Shown piece by piece: positions 52,014 to 61,368 of a stretch of DNA of 64,000 nucleotides; position 1 is the first letter of the stretch, and each line of letters begins with the position of its first letter. The stretch is from CAVSJO01 sp963728445. GTDB lineage: Bacteria > Gemmatimonadota > Gemmatimonadetes > Longimicrobiales > RSA9. The stretch covers positions 434,001 through 498,000 of the forward strand of contig CAVSJO010000004.1 of NCBI GenBank assembly GCA_963728445.1, written 5' to 3'. The notes beneath the pieces are model-generated. The model was not told where the DNA came from. It did no database searches and saw only the letters and a program-made list of their open reading frames with translations. Position numbers and translations under genes: made by a program.

Positions 52014-52822
52014 TCGCCAGGGTGCGGCGCCTCCCGCGGATCGGACCCGCCGGCCGCCTCCTCTCGTGGAGTCGCCGCCCCGTTCGGGCCGCGGCCGGAG
52101 GGTTCCCCGCGGCGGGCCGGCCCGCGCCGGCCCGCCGGCTGCACGTCCTCGAGGGGCGGAAGGACCAGGCTGAGGGTGGTGCCGCCGGCGCCGGACACGA
52201 GGGCCAGCTCCCCGCCGAGCTGGCGGGCGAGGCACGCGACGATGGCGAGGCGGAGACTGGGGCGGCGGCCGGCGGCTTCCGTGCTGTCGGGGTCGAAGGC
52301 AGCGAACCGGCTGGGCGCGTGAACGTCCGGGCCGATGCCGGTGCCGTCGATGCGCAGGTGGAGGGCGTCGTCCCGTCCCTCGGCGCGGGCGCGCAGGCTC
52401 GCATTCGGGGACGCGCGCACGGCGGCGGCAAAGGCGAGGTCGATGAGGATGGAGAGGCGCTGGGCGTCGGAGGCGAAGGGCTGGACCGAGGGCTGCCGGT
52501 CGAGCGCGAACGCGGCGTTCCTTTCTGCGGCGAGCATCTCCGCTTGCTGGGCGGCCGCGTCGAGGAGCGGGGCGGGGTCGACGCGGGCCGGCGTGATCCG
52601 CGGCGCGGACGTGCGGGTCAGCTCGATGACGCCGGCGACGATCTCCTCGATCTGGCGGGCCGAGCCGGAGACGCGTGCGAGCGTGTCGCGCATGCGCGGG
52701 TCGAGCTCGCCGTATACGCCGTCCTCCAGCAGCTCGAGGTAGCCGAGGACCGCGGAGAGGGGGGTCCGGAGATCGTGAGCGAGGGCGTCGACGAAGTGGC
52801 GGGGGGCTTCGGATTCGGGCAT
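52010..52822 (-). CDS. Histidine-kinase-like protein with degenerate ATPase domain
   Basis: The 270-residue soluble product begins with a DHp dimerisation helix including the phospho-accepting His (FVDALAHDLRTPLSAVLGYLELLEDG). The ATPase domain is damaged in sequence. The N-box reads SILIDLAFAAAV, without the Mg-binding Asn; G1 is DGTGIG; and the G2 glycine loop is GRRPSLRLAIVACLARQLGG. There is no sensor domain and no response regulator nearby. The tail after residue 225 is Pro/Gly/Arg-rich. It is 7 bases after the UMF1 gene. A scaffold or phosphatase role is more likely than kinase activity. Confidence 0.8.
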   Translation of the reverse strand: MPESEAPRHFVDALAHDLRTPLSAVLGYLELLEDGVYGELDPRMRDTLARVSGSARQIEEIVAGVIELTRTSAPRITPARVDPAPLLDAAAQQAEMLAAERNAAFALDRQPSVQPFASDAQRLSILIDLAFAAAVRASPNASLRARAEGRDDALHLRIDGTGIGPDVHAPSRFAAFDPDSTEAAGRRPSLRLAIVACLARQLGGELALVSGAGGTTLSLVLPPLEDVQPAGRRGPARRGEPSGRGPNGAATPREEAAGGSDPREAPHPGD

Positions 52823-52829
52823 GGCGTCG

Positions 52830-54191
52830 TCAGGACAGGGCGGCGGCGGGTCGCACGTCGAGATCCGTCTTCCGGGCGGCGTCGCGTCCGCGAGCGACGT
52901 CGACACGGGAGAGGAGCGCCATTCCGGCGAGGAAGAACACGACGACGGCGACGATGCCGAGACGTCCCGTTCCGGTGAGCTGGGTGACGAGCCCGAACAC
53001 GAGCGGACCGACGATGCCGGAGAATTTCTCGAACACGCCGAAGAAACCGAAGAACTCGGACGACTTGTGGCGGGGGATGAGGGTCGAATAGACGGACCGG
53101 CTGAGCGACTGGGCGCCGCCCTGCACGGTTCCGACGGCGGCGGCGAGGATCCAGAAGTGCCACGCTTCCGTCACGAAGTAGCCGGCGCAGGAGATGACCG
53201 CGTAGCCCGACAGGGCGACCATGATGCCGGCCTTCGGGCCGATCCGGCGGGCGAGGGCACCGAAGAGGAAGGTGAAGGGAACGCCGACGAACTGGGTCAG
53301 CAGCAGCGCGCCGATGAGGTCGCCCTCGCCGATGCCGATCTCGGTGCCGTACGCGGTGGCCATCTTGATGATGGTGCCGATCCCGTCCCCGTAGAGCCAG
53401 AAGGCGAAGAGGAAGAGGAGCAGGTCGGGGTATTCGCGAACGCCGGAAAACGTCTCCCGGAGCCGGGCGAAGCCGGCGACCCAGGCGCTCTCGCCCGTCG
53501 TCTCGTCGCTCTCCAGCGCCCGGGGCGGCTCGGGCACACGGAGCAGCAGCGGCAGCGTGAAGAGCGCCCACCAGACGGCGACGGTCAGGAAGGAGGCCCG
53601 CGTCGCGGCGCCTGCGTCCGCGAAGCCGAAGGTGCCGGGGCTGGTGATCATGAAGGCGTTGACGGCCAGGAGCAGCCCACCACCGATGTACCCGACGGCC
53701 CAGCCCCCGGCGGAAACCCGGTCCACTTCCTCCTCGGCCGCGATGTGGGGCAGGAGCGAGTCGTAGAAGACGATGGAGCCGGTGAAGCCGAGGTTTCCGA
53801 ACAGGAAGAAGACCGAGGCGGCCACCCAGTCCCCGGAGTGGACGAACCAGAGGAGCGCCGTCGCCAGGACACCGACGGCGGCGAAACCCGCGAGAAAGCG
53901 CTTCTTCGCCGCCATGAAGTCGGCCATGGAGCCGAGCAGAGGCGAGATCAGCGTGATGATCAGCATGCCGAGCGCGGACGTGTAGCCCCACAGCGCGCTG
54001 GCGGTGCTGGGCCGGAACTCCGACGCGGCGACGCGCACGAAGTAGATGGGCAGGACCGCCGCCATGATGGTCGTGGCGAAGCCCGAGTTGGCCCAGTCGT
54101 AGAGCGCCCACGCCCGGAGCTCGGGCCGGTGCAGCCCGAGGGCCTCGAGCCGGCTGCGCCGGAGCGGGCGGATGGGGGGATCGTCGCTCAT
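52830..54191 (-). CDS. UMF1-family MFS transporter
   Basis: The 453-residue product has about 12 membrane helices and the UMF1 (Atg22-like) hallmark ALYDWANSGFATTIMAAVLPIYF. GSMADFMAAKKRFL is the loop 2-3 motif and QGGAQSLSRSVYSTLIPRHKSSEFFGFF is also diagnostic. The substrate of bacterial members is unknown. The ATG at 54191 gives a start just ahead of the first helix. The kinase-like gene follows. Confidence 0.93.
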   Translation of the reverse strand: MSDDPPIRPLRRSRLEALGLHRPELRAWALYDWANSGFATTIMAAVLPIYFVRVAASEFRPSTASALWGYTSALGMLIITLISPLLGSMADFMAAKKRFLAGFAAVGVLATALLWFVHSGDWVAASVFFLFGNLGFTGSIVFYDSLLPHIAAEEEVDRVSAGGWAVGYIGGGLLLAVNAFMITSPGTFGFADAGAATRASFLTVAVWWALFTLPLLLRVPEPPRALESDETTGESAWVAGFARLRETFSGVREYPDLLLFLFAFWLYGDGIGTIIKMATAYGTEIGIGEGDLIGALLLTQFVGVPFTFLFGALARRIGPKAGIMVALSGYAVISCAGYFVTEAWHFWILAAAVGTVQGGAQSLSRSVYSTLIPRHKSSEFFGFFGVFEKFSGIVGPLVFGLVTQLTGTGRLGIVAVVVFFLAGMALLSRVDVARGRDAARKTDLDVRPAAALS

Positions 54192-54213
54192 CTCGAGGAT
54201 CGCTCGCTCGTCT

Positions 54214-55065
54214 TCAGGGACCGTTCGATTCGTCGTCCGGCGCATCGCGGTCGGTGCTCCGATCCGCCGCGCCGCGGAGCGCCCTCGCCAGCCGGACGAA
54301 GTCGTCGGGGGACAGGGTCTCGGGCCGTCGCTCGAGGCGGATGCCCGTTTCGGCCTCCACGCGCCCCACGGCGCCGGCGTCGAGATCGAAGGCCGGGGCG
54401 GTGCGCAGCGTCTTCTGGAGCTGCTTGCGGCGCATGGAGAACGCGGCCCGCGTAAGCTCCCGGACGTCGGCCTCCAGCTCCGGCGAGATGCGCGGCGGCG
54501 CGTGGGGCACGATGCGGATGACGGCCGAGTCCACGTCCGGCACCGGCCGGAATACATTCCGGCCGACGTTGAAGAGCCGCTCCACGTCCGCCACGATCCG
54601 CACGCCGACGCTCAGGGCGCCGTACGCCTTCGTACCGGGCTCGGCCAGGATGCGGTCCGCGACCTCCCGCTGCACCATGAGCACGATGACGGCGGGCCGG
54701 ACGGGCCGCTCCAGCAGCCAGAACACGAGGGGCGTGGTGATGTTGTACGGAATGTTGCCGACGACGCGGAGCCGGGCGACGTCGTCCGTCACGTCCTCCA
54801 GCGCCAGCTCGAGAGCGTCGCCATGCACGATCCGCACGCCGGGCTCGCCGCCCAGGTCCCGCTCCAGCTCCGCGTGGCAGCGCTCGTCCAGCTCCACGGC
54901 CGTGAGGCGGCGGACCCGTCCCGCCAGGTGCCGCGTCAGCGCGCCGGTCCCGGGGCCGATCTCCAGGACCTCGTCGTCCGGTCCCGCCTCCAGGGCCGCG
55001 ACAATCTTGCGCTGGAGGTTCGGGTCGACAAGGAAGTTCTGACCGAGCGAGCGGCGGGCGCGCAC
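54214..55065 (-). CDS. rsmA: 16S rRNA (adenine1518/1519-N6) dimethyltransferase
   Basis: KsgA/RsmA dimethylates two adjacent adenosines near the 3' end of 16S rRNA. The 283-residue product has SLGQNFLVDPNLQRKIV, the SAM loop LEIGPGTGALT, VELDERC, and the catalytic NIPY motif in VVGNIPYNITTPLV. The GTG at 55065 is the first start after the phosphatase stop and gives the usual N-terminus. Confidence 0.95.
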   Translation of the reverse strand: MRARRSLGQNFLVDPNLQRKIVAALEAGPDDEVLEIGPGTGALTRHLAGRVRRLTAVELDERCHAELERDLGGEPGVRIVHGDALELALEDVTDDVARLRVVGNIPYNITTPLVFWLLERPVRPAVIVLMVQREVADRILAEPGTKAYGALSVGVRIVADVERLFNVGRNVFRPVPDVDSAVIRIVPHAPPRISPELEADVRELTRAAFSMRRKQLQKTLRTAPAFDLDAGAVGRVEAETGIRLERRPETLSPDDFVRLARALRGAADRSTDRDAPDDESNGP

Positions 55066-55075
55066 GGTGAGGACG

Positions 55076-56662
55076 TCAGGTCCGGAGCAGGACCGCGGTC
55101 CGGTCGTCGGCCGGGTGTGCCGCGTGGGCCGAATCCGCAACCTGGAAGAGGTGCTCGACGATGACCGCGGGCTCGGCGGCGCGCATGCGCCCGACCTCGG
55201 CCACCAGGGCAGCCTCTCCGCCCACGCCGGCCTCGTCGGCGAACGCATCGGAAAGCCCATCGGTGAACAGGCAGAGCAGGTCGGTGCCGGGATTCCAGGA
55301 GACGGAGTCCTCGCGGTACTCCGCCAGCGGAATGACGCCGAAGGGCGGGCTGGTCGAGCCGAGCCGCCGCGGCTCTCCCGCAGCGGGCACCAGGAAGGCA
55401 TGGGGATGGCCGGCGTTCGCCCACACGAGTGTGCCCTCCCGCTCGTCGATGACGGCGTAGAAGAGCGTCATGTACATCTCGGTGCTCTCCAGCTCCCCGA
55501 TGAGGGCCTCGTGCATGCGCCGGAGCACGCGAGCGGGCGGCCCCGCCTGCCGTGCGTAGATCGCCAGGGCGCTCATGGTGAGCGCCATGATCAGCGCAGC
55601 CGAGAAGCCGTGTCCGGAGACGTCGCCGATCATGACCCCGAGGCGGTCCTCCGAGAGGCGGAAGAGGTGATAGAAGTCGCCGGCGACGGAGTCGGCCGGG
55701 TCGCAGCGCGCCGCGACGTGCTGCAGGTCCGGGAACTGCGAGACGTCCGGAAGCAGCTTCATCTGCAGGTCGTGGGCGAGCTCCATCTCCCGGTGGAACC
55801 GCTCCTGCCGAACGTTCTCCTCCATCAGCCGGTGCGTCTCGAGCGCCGCGCCGATCTGGCTCGCGATGGCGCTGAGCAGCCGGACGTCGCCGGCGCTGAA
55901 GCGCACGTTCGAGCGGCGCCCGATGAGGGTGATCACGCCGACGGTCCGGCTGCTCCCCTCGGGCGGCGTGAACTGGATCGGCACCGACAGGAAGGCCTCC
56001 CGTGCGCCGGGCCGCGGCTCGGGCGTCGAGCCCCGCGGCAGGGATACGCCCTGTTCGAGGTTGAGGGGCTGACGGTCCCGGAACACGCGGGCGGTGATGG
56101 AGTCCGGGTCGTCGACGGCCACCGGTCCGCTCATCCCCTCGTCGCCCACGGCGGCGGCGAGCCCGAGGATTCGCCTCTCGCCGTCGTAGACCCACAACGA
56201 CGCGCGCCGGGCGCTCAGGAGATCGGCGACCTCGGTGAGGATCCTCGAGGAGGCGGCCTGCAGGGACATCACCGAGCCCAGCGTCTCGCTGATGGAGTAG
56301 AGGAGGTTGATCTCCTCGTACCGCTCCGTCAGCTCCTGGGCCGCCAGCTCGGCCTCCCGCTCGTAGGCCAGGATGCGACCGACTGCGTGGGCGACGAATG
56401 CGAGGTTGCCCGCCGCCGCCTCGCCCTCGGCCACCTCCAGCTCGAAGCGACGGTCGGCGCCCAGCTCGATGGTGCGCCGGGGACGCCCTTCCGCGGGGCC
56501 GCCCGCTCCGTTCCCGTTCCCGTCCCCCGACGGCGGGAACAGACACCGCCATCCGCGCCCCTGGGTCTCCCAGAGCCGCAGCCGGGAGCCCGTGTCGCGA
56601 CCGAAATCCTCCAGCAGCGACGCGACCGTCCCGGGCAGCGCCGACCGCGCCCCGCGATTCAT
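55076..56662 (-). CDS. GAF-domain PP2C-type phosphatase (RsbU/RsbP-like)
   Basis: The 528-residue product has a weakly conserved N-terminus, a coiled coil, a GAF domain (about 130-290: LLYSISETLGSVMSLQAASSRILTEV) and a SpoIIE/PPM phosphatase domain (about 310-525). That domain has metal-binding SVAGDFYHLF, GDVSGHGFSAALIMAL, LVWANAGHPHAFL and DGLSDAFA. Such phosphatases dephosphorylate the STAS antagonist. The kinase (overlapping) and STAS genes lie just upstream, giving an RsbV-RsbW-RsbU order. The GAF domain is the likely sensor. Confidence 0.93.
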   Translation of the reverse strand: MNRGARSALPGTVASLLEDFGRDTGSRLRLWETQGRGWRCLFPPSGDGNGNGAGGPAEGRPRRTIELGADRRFELEVAEGEAAAGNLAFVAHAVGRILAYEREAELAAQELTERYEEINLLYSISETLGSVMSLQAASSRILTEVADLLSARRASLWVYDGERRILGLAAAVGDEGMSGPVAVDDPDSITARVFRDRQPLNLEQGVSLPRGSTPEPRPGAREAFLSVPIQFTPPEGSSRTVGVITLIGRRSNVRFSAGDVRLLSAIASQIGAALETHRLMEENVRQERFHREMELAHDLQMKLLPDVSQFPDLQHVAARCDPADSVAGDFYHLFRLSEDRLGVMIGDVSGHGFSAALIMALTMSALAIYARQAGPPARVLRRMHEALIGELESTEMYMTLFYAVIDEREGTLVWANAGHPHAFLVPAAGEPRRLGSTSPPFGVIPLAEYREDSVSWNPGTDLLCLFTDGLSDAFADEAGVGGEAALVAEVGRMRAAEPAVIVEHLFQVADSAHAAHPADDRTAVLLRT

Positions 56663-57096
56663 ACCTCGGCCTCCCTGCGCGTCTCCAGGGACGTGGCGCG
56701 CAGCACCATGGTGATGGAGTTGCCGCGCTCGTTGAACTCGACATCGTCCATGAGCTTGCGGATCAGGAAGATACCGCGGCCGCCCGGCCGCGTGCGGTTA
56801 TGGGGAGTGGTGGGATCGGGGAGCTCTCCGGGATCGAAGCCGCTGCCCTCGTCCGTGATCCGGATGGACACCGCGGCGGCCGAGAGCCGGGCTTCCACCC
56901 GAACGCGCTTGTCCGGATCGCGGTCGTTGCCGTAGAGAATCGCGTTCACCAGTGCCTCGGTGACGCCGACGCGGAAGTTCAGTCGCAGACGCGACTCGTC
57001 GAAACCGGCCTCACGGCAGCGCTCCACGAGGAAATCGACGACTTCCTCGACGTCCTGAAGGTCGGCCTGTAGCTCGATCTCGTGTTGCGTGTGCAT
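56659..57096 (-). CDS. rsbW: Anti-sigma-factor serine kinase (RsbW-like)
   Basis: The 145-residue GHKL ATPase has an intact N-box (LNFRVGVTEALVNAILYGN), G1 (DEGSGFDP) and G2 (GGRGIFLIRKLMDD). It should phosphorylate the STAS protein and hold a sigma factor or other target. No sigma gene is adjacent. The stop overlaps the phosphatase start (ATGA). Confidence 0.92.
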   Translation of the reverse strand: MHTQHEIELQADLQDVEEVVDFLVERCREAGFDESRLRLNFRVGVTEALVNAILYGNDRDPDKRVRVEARLSAAAVSIRITDEGSGFDPGELPDPTTPHNRTRPGGRGIFLIRKLMDDVEFNERGNSITMVLRATSLETRREAEV

Positions 57097-57132
57097 CGGC
57101 TCCGCGGCTCCGCGACGAGCCGCGCCCGAGCA

Positions 57133-57465
57133 TCAGAACGATGCGAGCGCTTCGTCGCGGCTGTTCGCGATGTGGAAGAGCGTGTCCAGCTTCGTCAGCT
57201 CGAAGAGCGTCCGCAGGTCCTCGTTCAGGTTCGCGAGCCGGAGCTCGCCGCCCTGCTCCCGGATCTTCTTCGACAGGCTGACCAGCACGCCCAGTCCGGA
57301 CGAGTCGATGTACCCCGTCCCGGAGAAATCGATCAGGAACTTGCGGCCGCCGTTCTCCAGCTCGTCGAGCACCTTCTGCTTGAGCTCCTGCCGATTGCCG
57401 ACGATGAGCTGCCCCTCCACGTCGATCACCGTCACCTCACCCTGCTTGCTCACGTCGAACGCCAT
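57133..57465 (-). CDS. rsbV: STAS-domain anti-anti-sigma factor (RsbV-like)
   Basis: The 110-residue single-domain protein has the phosphorylatable Ser in GTGYIDSSGLGVLVSL. It would switch partner between the RsbW-like kinase and its target. It is the first gene of the set, preceded by a strong GAGGAGGGA ribosome site and a 94-base gap from pta that may hold a promoter. Confidence 0.93.
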   Translation of the reverse strand: MAFDVSKQGEVTVIDVEGQLIVGNRQELKQKVLDELENGGRKFLIDFSGTGYIDSSGLGVLVSLSKKIREQGGELRLANLNEDLRTLFELTKLDTLFHIANSRDEALASF

Positions 57466-57559
57466 GGATCCCTCCTCGGAGCCTCGTATTCCGTTCAGTT
57501 TGCGTGCGGACGTCGATTCGATTGGACGCGAGGCGCCCGTGCAATTTCGATGCCCTGCC

Positions 57560-58549
57560 TCAGGACTGCAACGCCGTGATGCAGGCTACGTTCACGATGT
57601 CCGCAGACGTGGCGCCCCGGGACAGGTCGTTGCACGGCCGCGCCAGGCCCTGGACCACGGGGCCGTAGGCCCCCGCGCCCCCCAGACGCTGCACGAGCTT
57701 GTAGGCGATGTTGCCGGCGTTCAGGTCCGGGAAGACGAGCACGTTCGCCCGTCCGGCCGCTGCCGAGCCGGGCGCCTTGCGACGGGCGACGTCGCCCATC
57801 AGCGCCGCGTCCGCCTGCAGCTCCCCGTCCGCCGCCACGTCCGGCATGCGGGCCCGGAAGCTTTCCAGCGCCTCGCGCACCTTGTCCACGCTGGGGCCGC
57901 CGGCGCTGCCCCGCGTCGAGTAGGAGAGGAACGCGACCACCGGCTCGTCGCCGACAATGCTCCTGCGCGCCTGCGCGGCGGCCACGGCGATGTCCGCGAG
58001 CTGGGTGGCGTTCGGGTCCGGGACCACGCCCGCGTCGGTGAACGTCAGGACCTCGGCACCTGCGCCCCGGAAATCGCCCACGGTCATGTAGAACGAGGAC
58101 GAGATGGTGGTGATCCCCGCCCTCGGGCCCACGCACCAGAGCGCCGCCCGAAGGACGTCCGCCGTGGTGCGCACGGCGCCCGCCACGGAGCCGGCGCAGT
58201 CGCCCCGGGCCGCGAGGAGCGCCGCGTAGAAGAGCGGGTCCCGGACGCGCTGCGCAGCCTCCTCCGCGTCCATCCCCTTCGCCCTCCGCCGCTCCAGCAG
58301 CGCGGCCGCCAGCGTGTCCCGACGGGCGTCGCTCGCCGGATCGACGACCTCGATGCCCGCCGGCGCTCCGATCGTCTCGAGCGCCTTCCCCACGGCGTCC
58401 CGATTGCCGACCAGCACCGGCTCCGCGAGCCGCTCCCGGGCCAGGTAGGCCGCCGCTTCGAGCGTGCGCGTGTCCTCGGACTCGGGCAGCGCGATGCGCC
58501 GCGCAAGCGCGGATGCACGCGTGCGCACCGCCTCCACGAAGTCGGCCAC
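57560..58549 (-). CDS. pta: Phosphate acetyltransferase
   Basis: The 329-residue enzyme exchanges acetyl-CoA and acetyl phosphate. Its sequence shows the Pta C-terminal-domain pattern: RIALPESEDTRTLEAAAYL, KGMDAEEAAQRVRDPLFYAALL, VGPRAGITTISSSFYM, VVAFLSYSTRGSAGGPSVDKVREAL, ANVLVFPDLNAGNIAYKLVQRLGGA and GPVVQGLARPCNDLSRGA. It is the short form without the N-terminal regulatory part. No acetate kinase gene is in the window. Confidence 0.94.
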   Translation of the reverse strand: MADFVEAVRTRASALARRIALPESEDTRTLEAAAYLARERLAEPVLVGNRDAVGKALETIGAPAGIEVVDPASDARRDTLAAALLERRRAKGMDAEEAAQRVRDPLFYAALLAARGDCAGSVAGAVRTTADVLRAALWCVGPRAGITTISSSFYMTVGDFRGAGAEVLTFTDAGVVPDPNATQLADIAVAAAQARRSIVGDEPVVAFLSYSTRGSAGGPSVDKVREALESFRARMPDVAADGELQADAALMGDVARRKAPGSAAAGRANVLVFPDLNAGNIAYKLVQRLGGAGAYGPVVQGLARPCNDLSRGATSADIVNVACITALQS

Positions 58550-58552
58550 CCG

Positions 58553-59053
58553 CTACTCCCCGGCGAAGCGCTCGCGCAGTCGCTCCGTCACGTTCGCCGA
58601 GACGAAGCCGGAGACGTCTCCACCCAGCGACGCGATCTCCCGCACCAGCGACGACGACAGGAAGGACCAGCGCACGTCCGGCGCCAGGAACACCGTCTCC
58701 AGCTCGGGGTGGAGCTGCCGGTTCATGAGCGCCATCTGGAACTCGTATTCGAAGTCCGAGATGGCGCGCAGACCGCGGATGATGATGCGGGCGTTCCGGC
58801 TGCGGGCGAAGTCGACGAGCAGCCCGCTGAACTCCGCCGCCTCCACCCGGGGCTCGTCGGCGAACGCCGCGGCGATCATGTCGACCCGATCCGCCACGGT
58901 GAACAGTCCGTTCTTGACGTGGGTCGGCCGGTGCGCGACGGCCACCACGACCCGGTCCGCGAAGGCCAGGGCCCGCCGGACGATGTCCTCGTGGCCGTTC
59001 GTCAGCGGGTCGAACGATCCCGGGTAGATGGCCACGTTCGGCGTCTCGCTCAT
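58553..59053 (-). CDS. coaD: Phosphopantetheine adenylyltransferase
   Basis: The 166-residue enzyme performs the fourth step of CoA synthesis. It has the nucleotidyltransferase motif YPGSFDPLTNGHEDI, IIRGLRAISDFEYEFQMALMN, and the SSSLVREIASLGGDVSGFV end. The ATG at 59053 overlaps rsmD by four bases, the common rsmD-coaD pairing. Confidence 0.97.
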   Translation of the reverse strand: MSETPNVAIYPGSFDPLTNGHEDIVRRALAFADRVVVAVAHRPTHVKNGLFTVADRVDMIAAAFADEPRVEAAEFSGLLVDFARSRNARIIIRGLRAISDFEYEFQMALMNRQLHPELETVFLAPDVRWSFLSSSLVREIASLGGDVSGFVSANVTERLRERFAGE

Positions 59054-59577
59054 GGGCTCCCGGGGATGAAGGTAAGGGTCGTGTCGCCGTAGCGTCGATG
59101 CCGCGCGCCGGCCGGCTCGGGCAGCGCCTCTCCCGTCCTGTGTTCCAGCCAGAGCTCCGCTGCGAAGGGGCAGCGCACGAACGCGGTCACCAGGGCGCCG
59201 GCGAGGCCCTTCTCGTACGGTGGATCGGCCAGCGCGACGTCGAACGCGCCGGGCTCCAGACGGGCGACGTAGCGCATCGCGTCCCCGCGCACCACGTCGA
59301 CCTCGGCGCCGGCGCCGAGCGCGCCGACGTTCTCCGTCAGCGCCTTCAGCGCGGCGCGGCCGATCTCCACGAACGTGGCGTGCGCCGCCCCCCGGGACAG
59401 CGCCTCGAGGCCGAGGGCGCCCGAGCCGGCGAACAGGTCCAGCACACGCGCGCCGGGGAGCCGCGGCTGCAGCGCACTCATCCACGCCTCCCGCACCCGG
59501 TCCGTCGTCGGTCGGGTCTGCCGACCGCGCGGCGGCCGGATCGTACGGCCGCCCCAGCGCCCCGCGACGATCCTCAC
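59050..59577 (-). CDS. rsmD: 16S rRNA (guanine966-N2) methyltransferase
   Basis: The 175-residue product has the RsmD N-terminus RIVAGRWGGRTIRPPRG, TRPTTDRVREAWMSAL, the SAM-binding VLDLFAGSGALGLEALSRGA and the catalytic DPPY motif. The start is GTG at 59577 overlapping the recJ stop (GTGA). Confidence 0.95.
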   Translation of the reverse strand: MRIVAGRWGGRTIRPPRGRQTRPTTDRVREAWMSALQPRLPGARVLDLFAGSGALGLEALSRGAAHATFVEIGRAALKALTENVGALGAGAEVDVVRGDAMRYVARLEPGAFDVALADPPYEKGLAGALVTAFVRCPFAAELWLEHRTGEALPEPAGARHRRYGDTTLTFIPGSP

Positions 59578-61358
59578 GCGCCGACGGACGCCGGCACACC
59601 CTCGGACCCGCCGACGCCCGCGTCTGGCGACGGATCCACGTCCACGAGCTTCGCCTGGATGGCGCCGCCGCCCCGATACTCGTCCGCCTCGAGGCGGAAA
59701 GCCACGTCCAGCGGCACGCCCGCCAGCTCCGCCGGAGTGAAGCGCTCGGCCAGCCCGAAGCCGATGGCCCGCAGCCGGACGGGGCCGTCCGCAAGCTCCA
59801 TCGACAGATGGCTGCCACCCACCCGTCGGGGCTCCCGGCCCAGGCGCACACCCCGGGCGACGAACACCGGCGACGGGTTTCCGACGCCGAACGGCCCGAG
59901 GTACGCCAGCATCCGGCACAGCTCCGGCGTGGCCGTCCCCAGGCTGAGCTCGTCGTCGAACTCGACAACGGGCACGGGAACTACGGAGTCCAGCATCTCC
60001 CGGGAACGGGCGTTGAAGGCGGCGCGAAAAGCGTCCACCCTGTTCGGCCGCACGTCGAAGCCCGCCGCCTGGCGGTGCCCGCCGTAGCGCTCGAGATGCT
60101 CACCGCAGCGGTGGATCGCGCCGTACAGGTCGAAGCCGCGGATCGAGCGGGCGCTGCCCCGGGCGGTCTCCGCACCGTTCAGCGCCACGAGGGCCGTCGG
60201 CCTGTGGATCCGCTCCACCACTCTCGAGGCGACGATGCCGATCACGCCCGGGTGCCACCCCTCCCCCGCCAGCACGACACCGAAATCGGCGTCGGGGTCG
60301 AAGCTCCGCTCCAGCGTCGTCATCGCCTCGGACAGGGTGGCCCGGTCCACGTCCCGTCGCTCCCGATTCACCTCCTCCAGGCGCTGCGCCAGGGCTCGCG
60401 CCTCACCCTCGCTCTCGGTGAGCAGGAGCTGCAGCCCCCACGCCGCCTCCCCCAGCCGTCCGGCCGCGTTGATTCGTGGCGCCAGCACGTGGCTGACCTG
60501 GCCCGCCGCGAGGCGATCCCGATCCCCCAGCCCGGCGGCGGCGACGAGGGCCCGTACGCCTGGCTTCCGCGAGGCGCCCAGCACCTTCAGGCCGTAGTGG
60601 GCGAACACCCGGTTCTCGCCCCGAAGCGGGACCAGGTCCGCGATCGTGGCCAGTCCGACCAGGTCGAGGTGCCAGAGCAGCCGTTCCTCGTCCCCGCCGG
60701 CGTCCGCCACGAGGGCCTGGCACACCTTGAACGCGACGCCGGCGCCGCACAGGCCCTTTTCGGGATAGGCGCAGTCGGGGCGGTTCGGATTCACCACGGC
60801 CAGCGCGTCGGGCAGCGTCGCGGCGGGGGTGTGGTGGTCCGTGACGATCACGTCGAGCCCGCCCCGGCGCGCGCGGGCCACCGCGTCGTGGGCCACGATG
60901 CCGCAGTCGGCGGTGAGCAGGACGCTGGCGCCGACCTCACGCGCGCGCTCCAGGCCCGCATCACCGAGGTCGTAGCCGTCCCGGGTGCGGTGGGGCACGA
61001 AGGCCTCCGCCCGGCCGCCGAGCTCCCGCAACACGCGGGTGAACAGGGCCGCGGACGCGACGCCGTCGACGTCGTAATCCCCGTGCACGAGAATGGTCTC
61101 GCCCCGGCGAAGGGCGGTGCGCAGCCGGTCCACGGCGGCGTCCAGCCCCGCCAGTGCGCGGGGATCGTGGAGGTGCTCGATGCGGGGGCGCAGGAAGCGC
61201 CGGGCCGCCTCGTCCGAGCGATGACCCCGGGACTCGAGCAGGCGGCAGACGGGAAGGGGAAGCCCGAGCACGGCGGCGAGCTCGCGGGCGACGTCGCCCT
61301 CCGAGACCGTCCTCCGGATCCAGCTCCGGGGGGCTCGGGCCAGCAGTTCCGCGTGCAT
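59574..61358 (-). CDS. recJ: Single-stranded-DNA-specific exonuclease RecJ
   Basis: The 594-residue nuclease degrades single strands 5' to 3' in recombination and mismatch repair. Core motifs: LVHGDYDVDGVASAALF (DYD), LTADCGI, VTDHHTPAATLP (DHH), VNPNRPDCAYPEKGLCGAGVAFK, and the DHHA1 part with GGHRQAAGFDV. It lies between the zinc-ribbon coiled-coil gene and rsmD. Confidence 0.96.
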   Translation of the reverse strand: MHAELLARAPRSWIRRTVSEGDVARELAAVLGLPLPVCRLLESRGHRSDEAARRFLRPRIEHLHDPRALAGLDAAVDRLRTALRRGETILVHGDYDVDGVASAALFTRVLRELGGRAEAFVPHRTRDGYDLGDAGLERAREVGASVLLTADCGIVAHDAVARARRGGLDVIVTDHHTPAATLPDALAVVNPNRPDCAYPEKGLCGAGVAFKVCQALVADAGGDEERLLWHLDLVGLATIADLVPLRGENRVFAHYGLKVLGASRKPGVRALVAAAGLGDRDRLAAGQVSHVLAPRINAAGRLGEAAWGLQLLLTESEGEARALAQRLEEVNRERRDVDRATLSEAMTTLERSFDPDADFGVVLAGEGWHPGVIGIVASRVVERIHRPTALVALNGAETARGSARSIRGFDLYGAIHRCGEHLERYGGHRQAAGFDVRPNRVDAFRAAFNARSREMLDSVVPVPVVEFDDELSLGTATPELCRMLAYLGPFGVGNPSPVFVARGVRLGREPRRVGGSHLSMELADGPVRLRAIGFGLAERFTPAELAGVPLDVAFRLEADEYRGGGAIQAKLVDVDPSPDAGVGGSEGVPASVGA

Positions 61359-61368
61359 CGGCGAGGGG

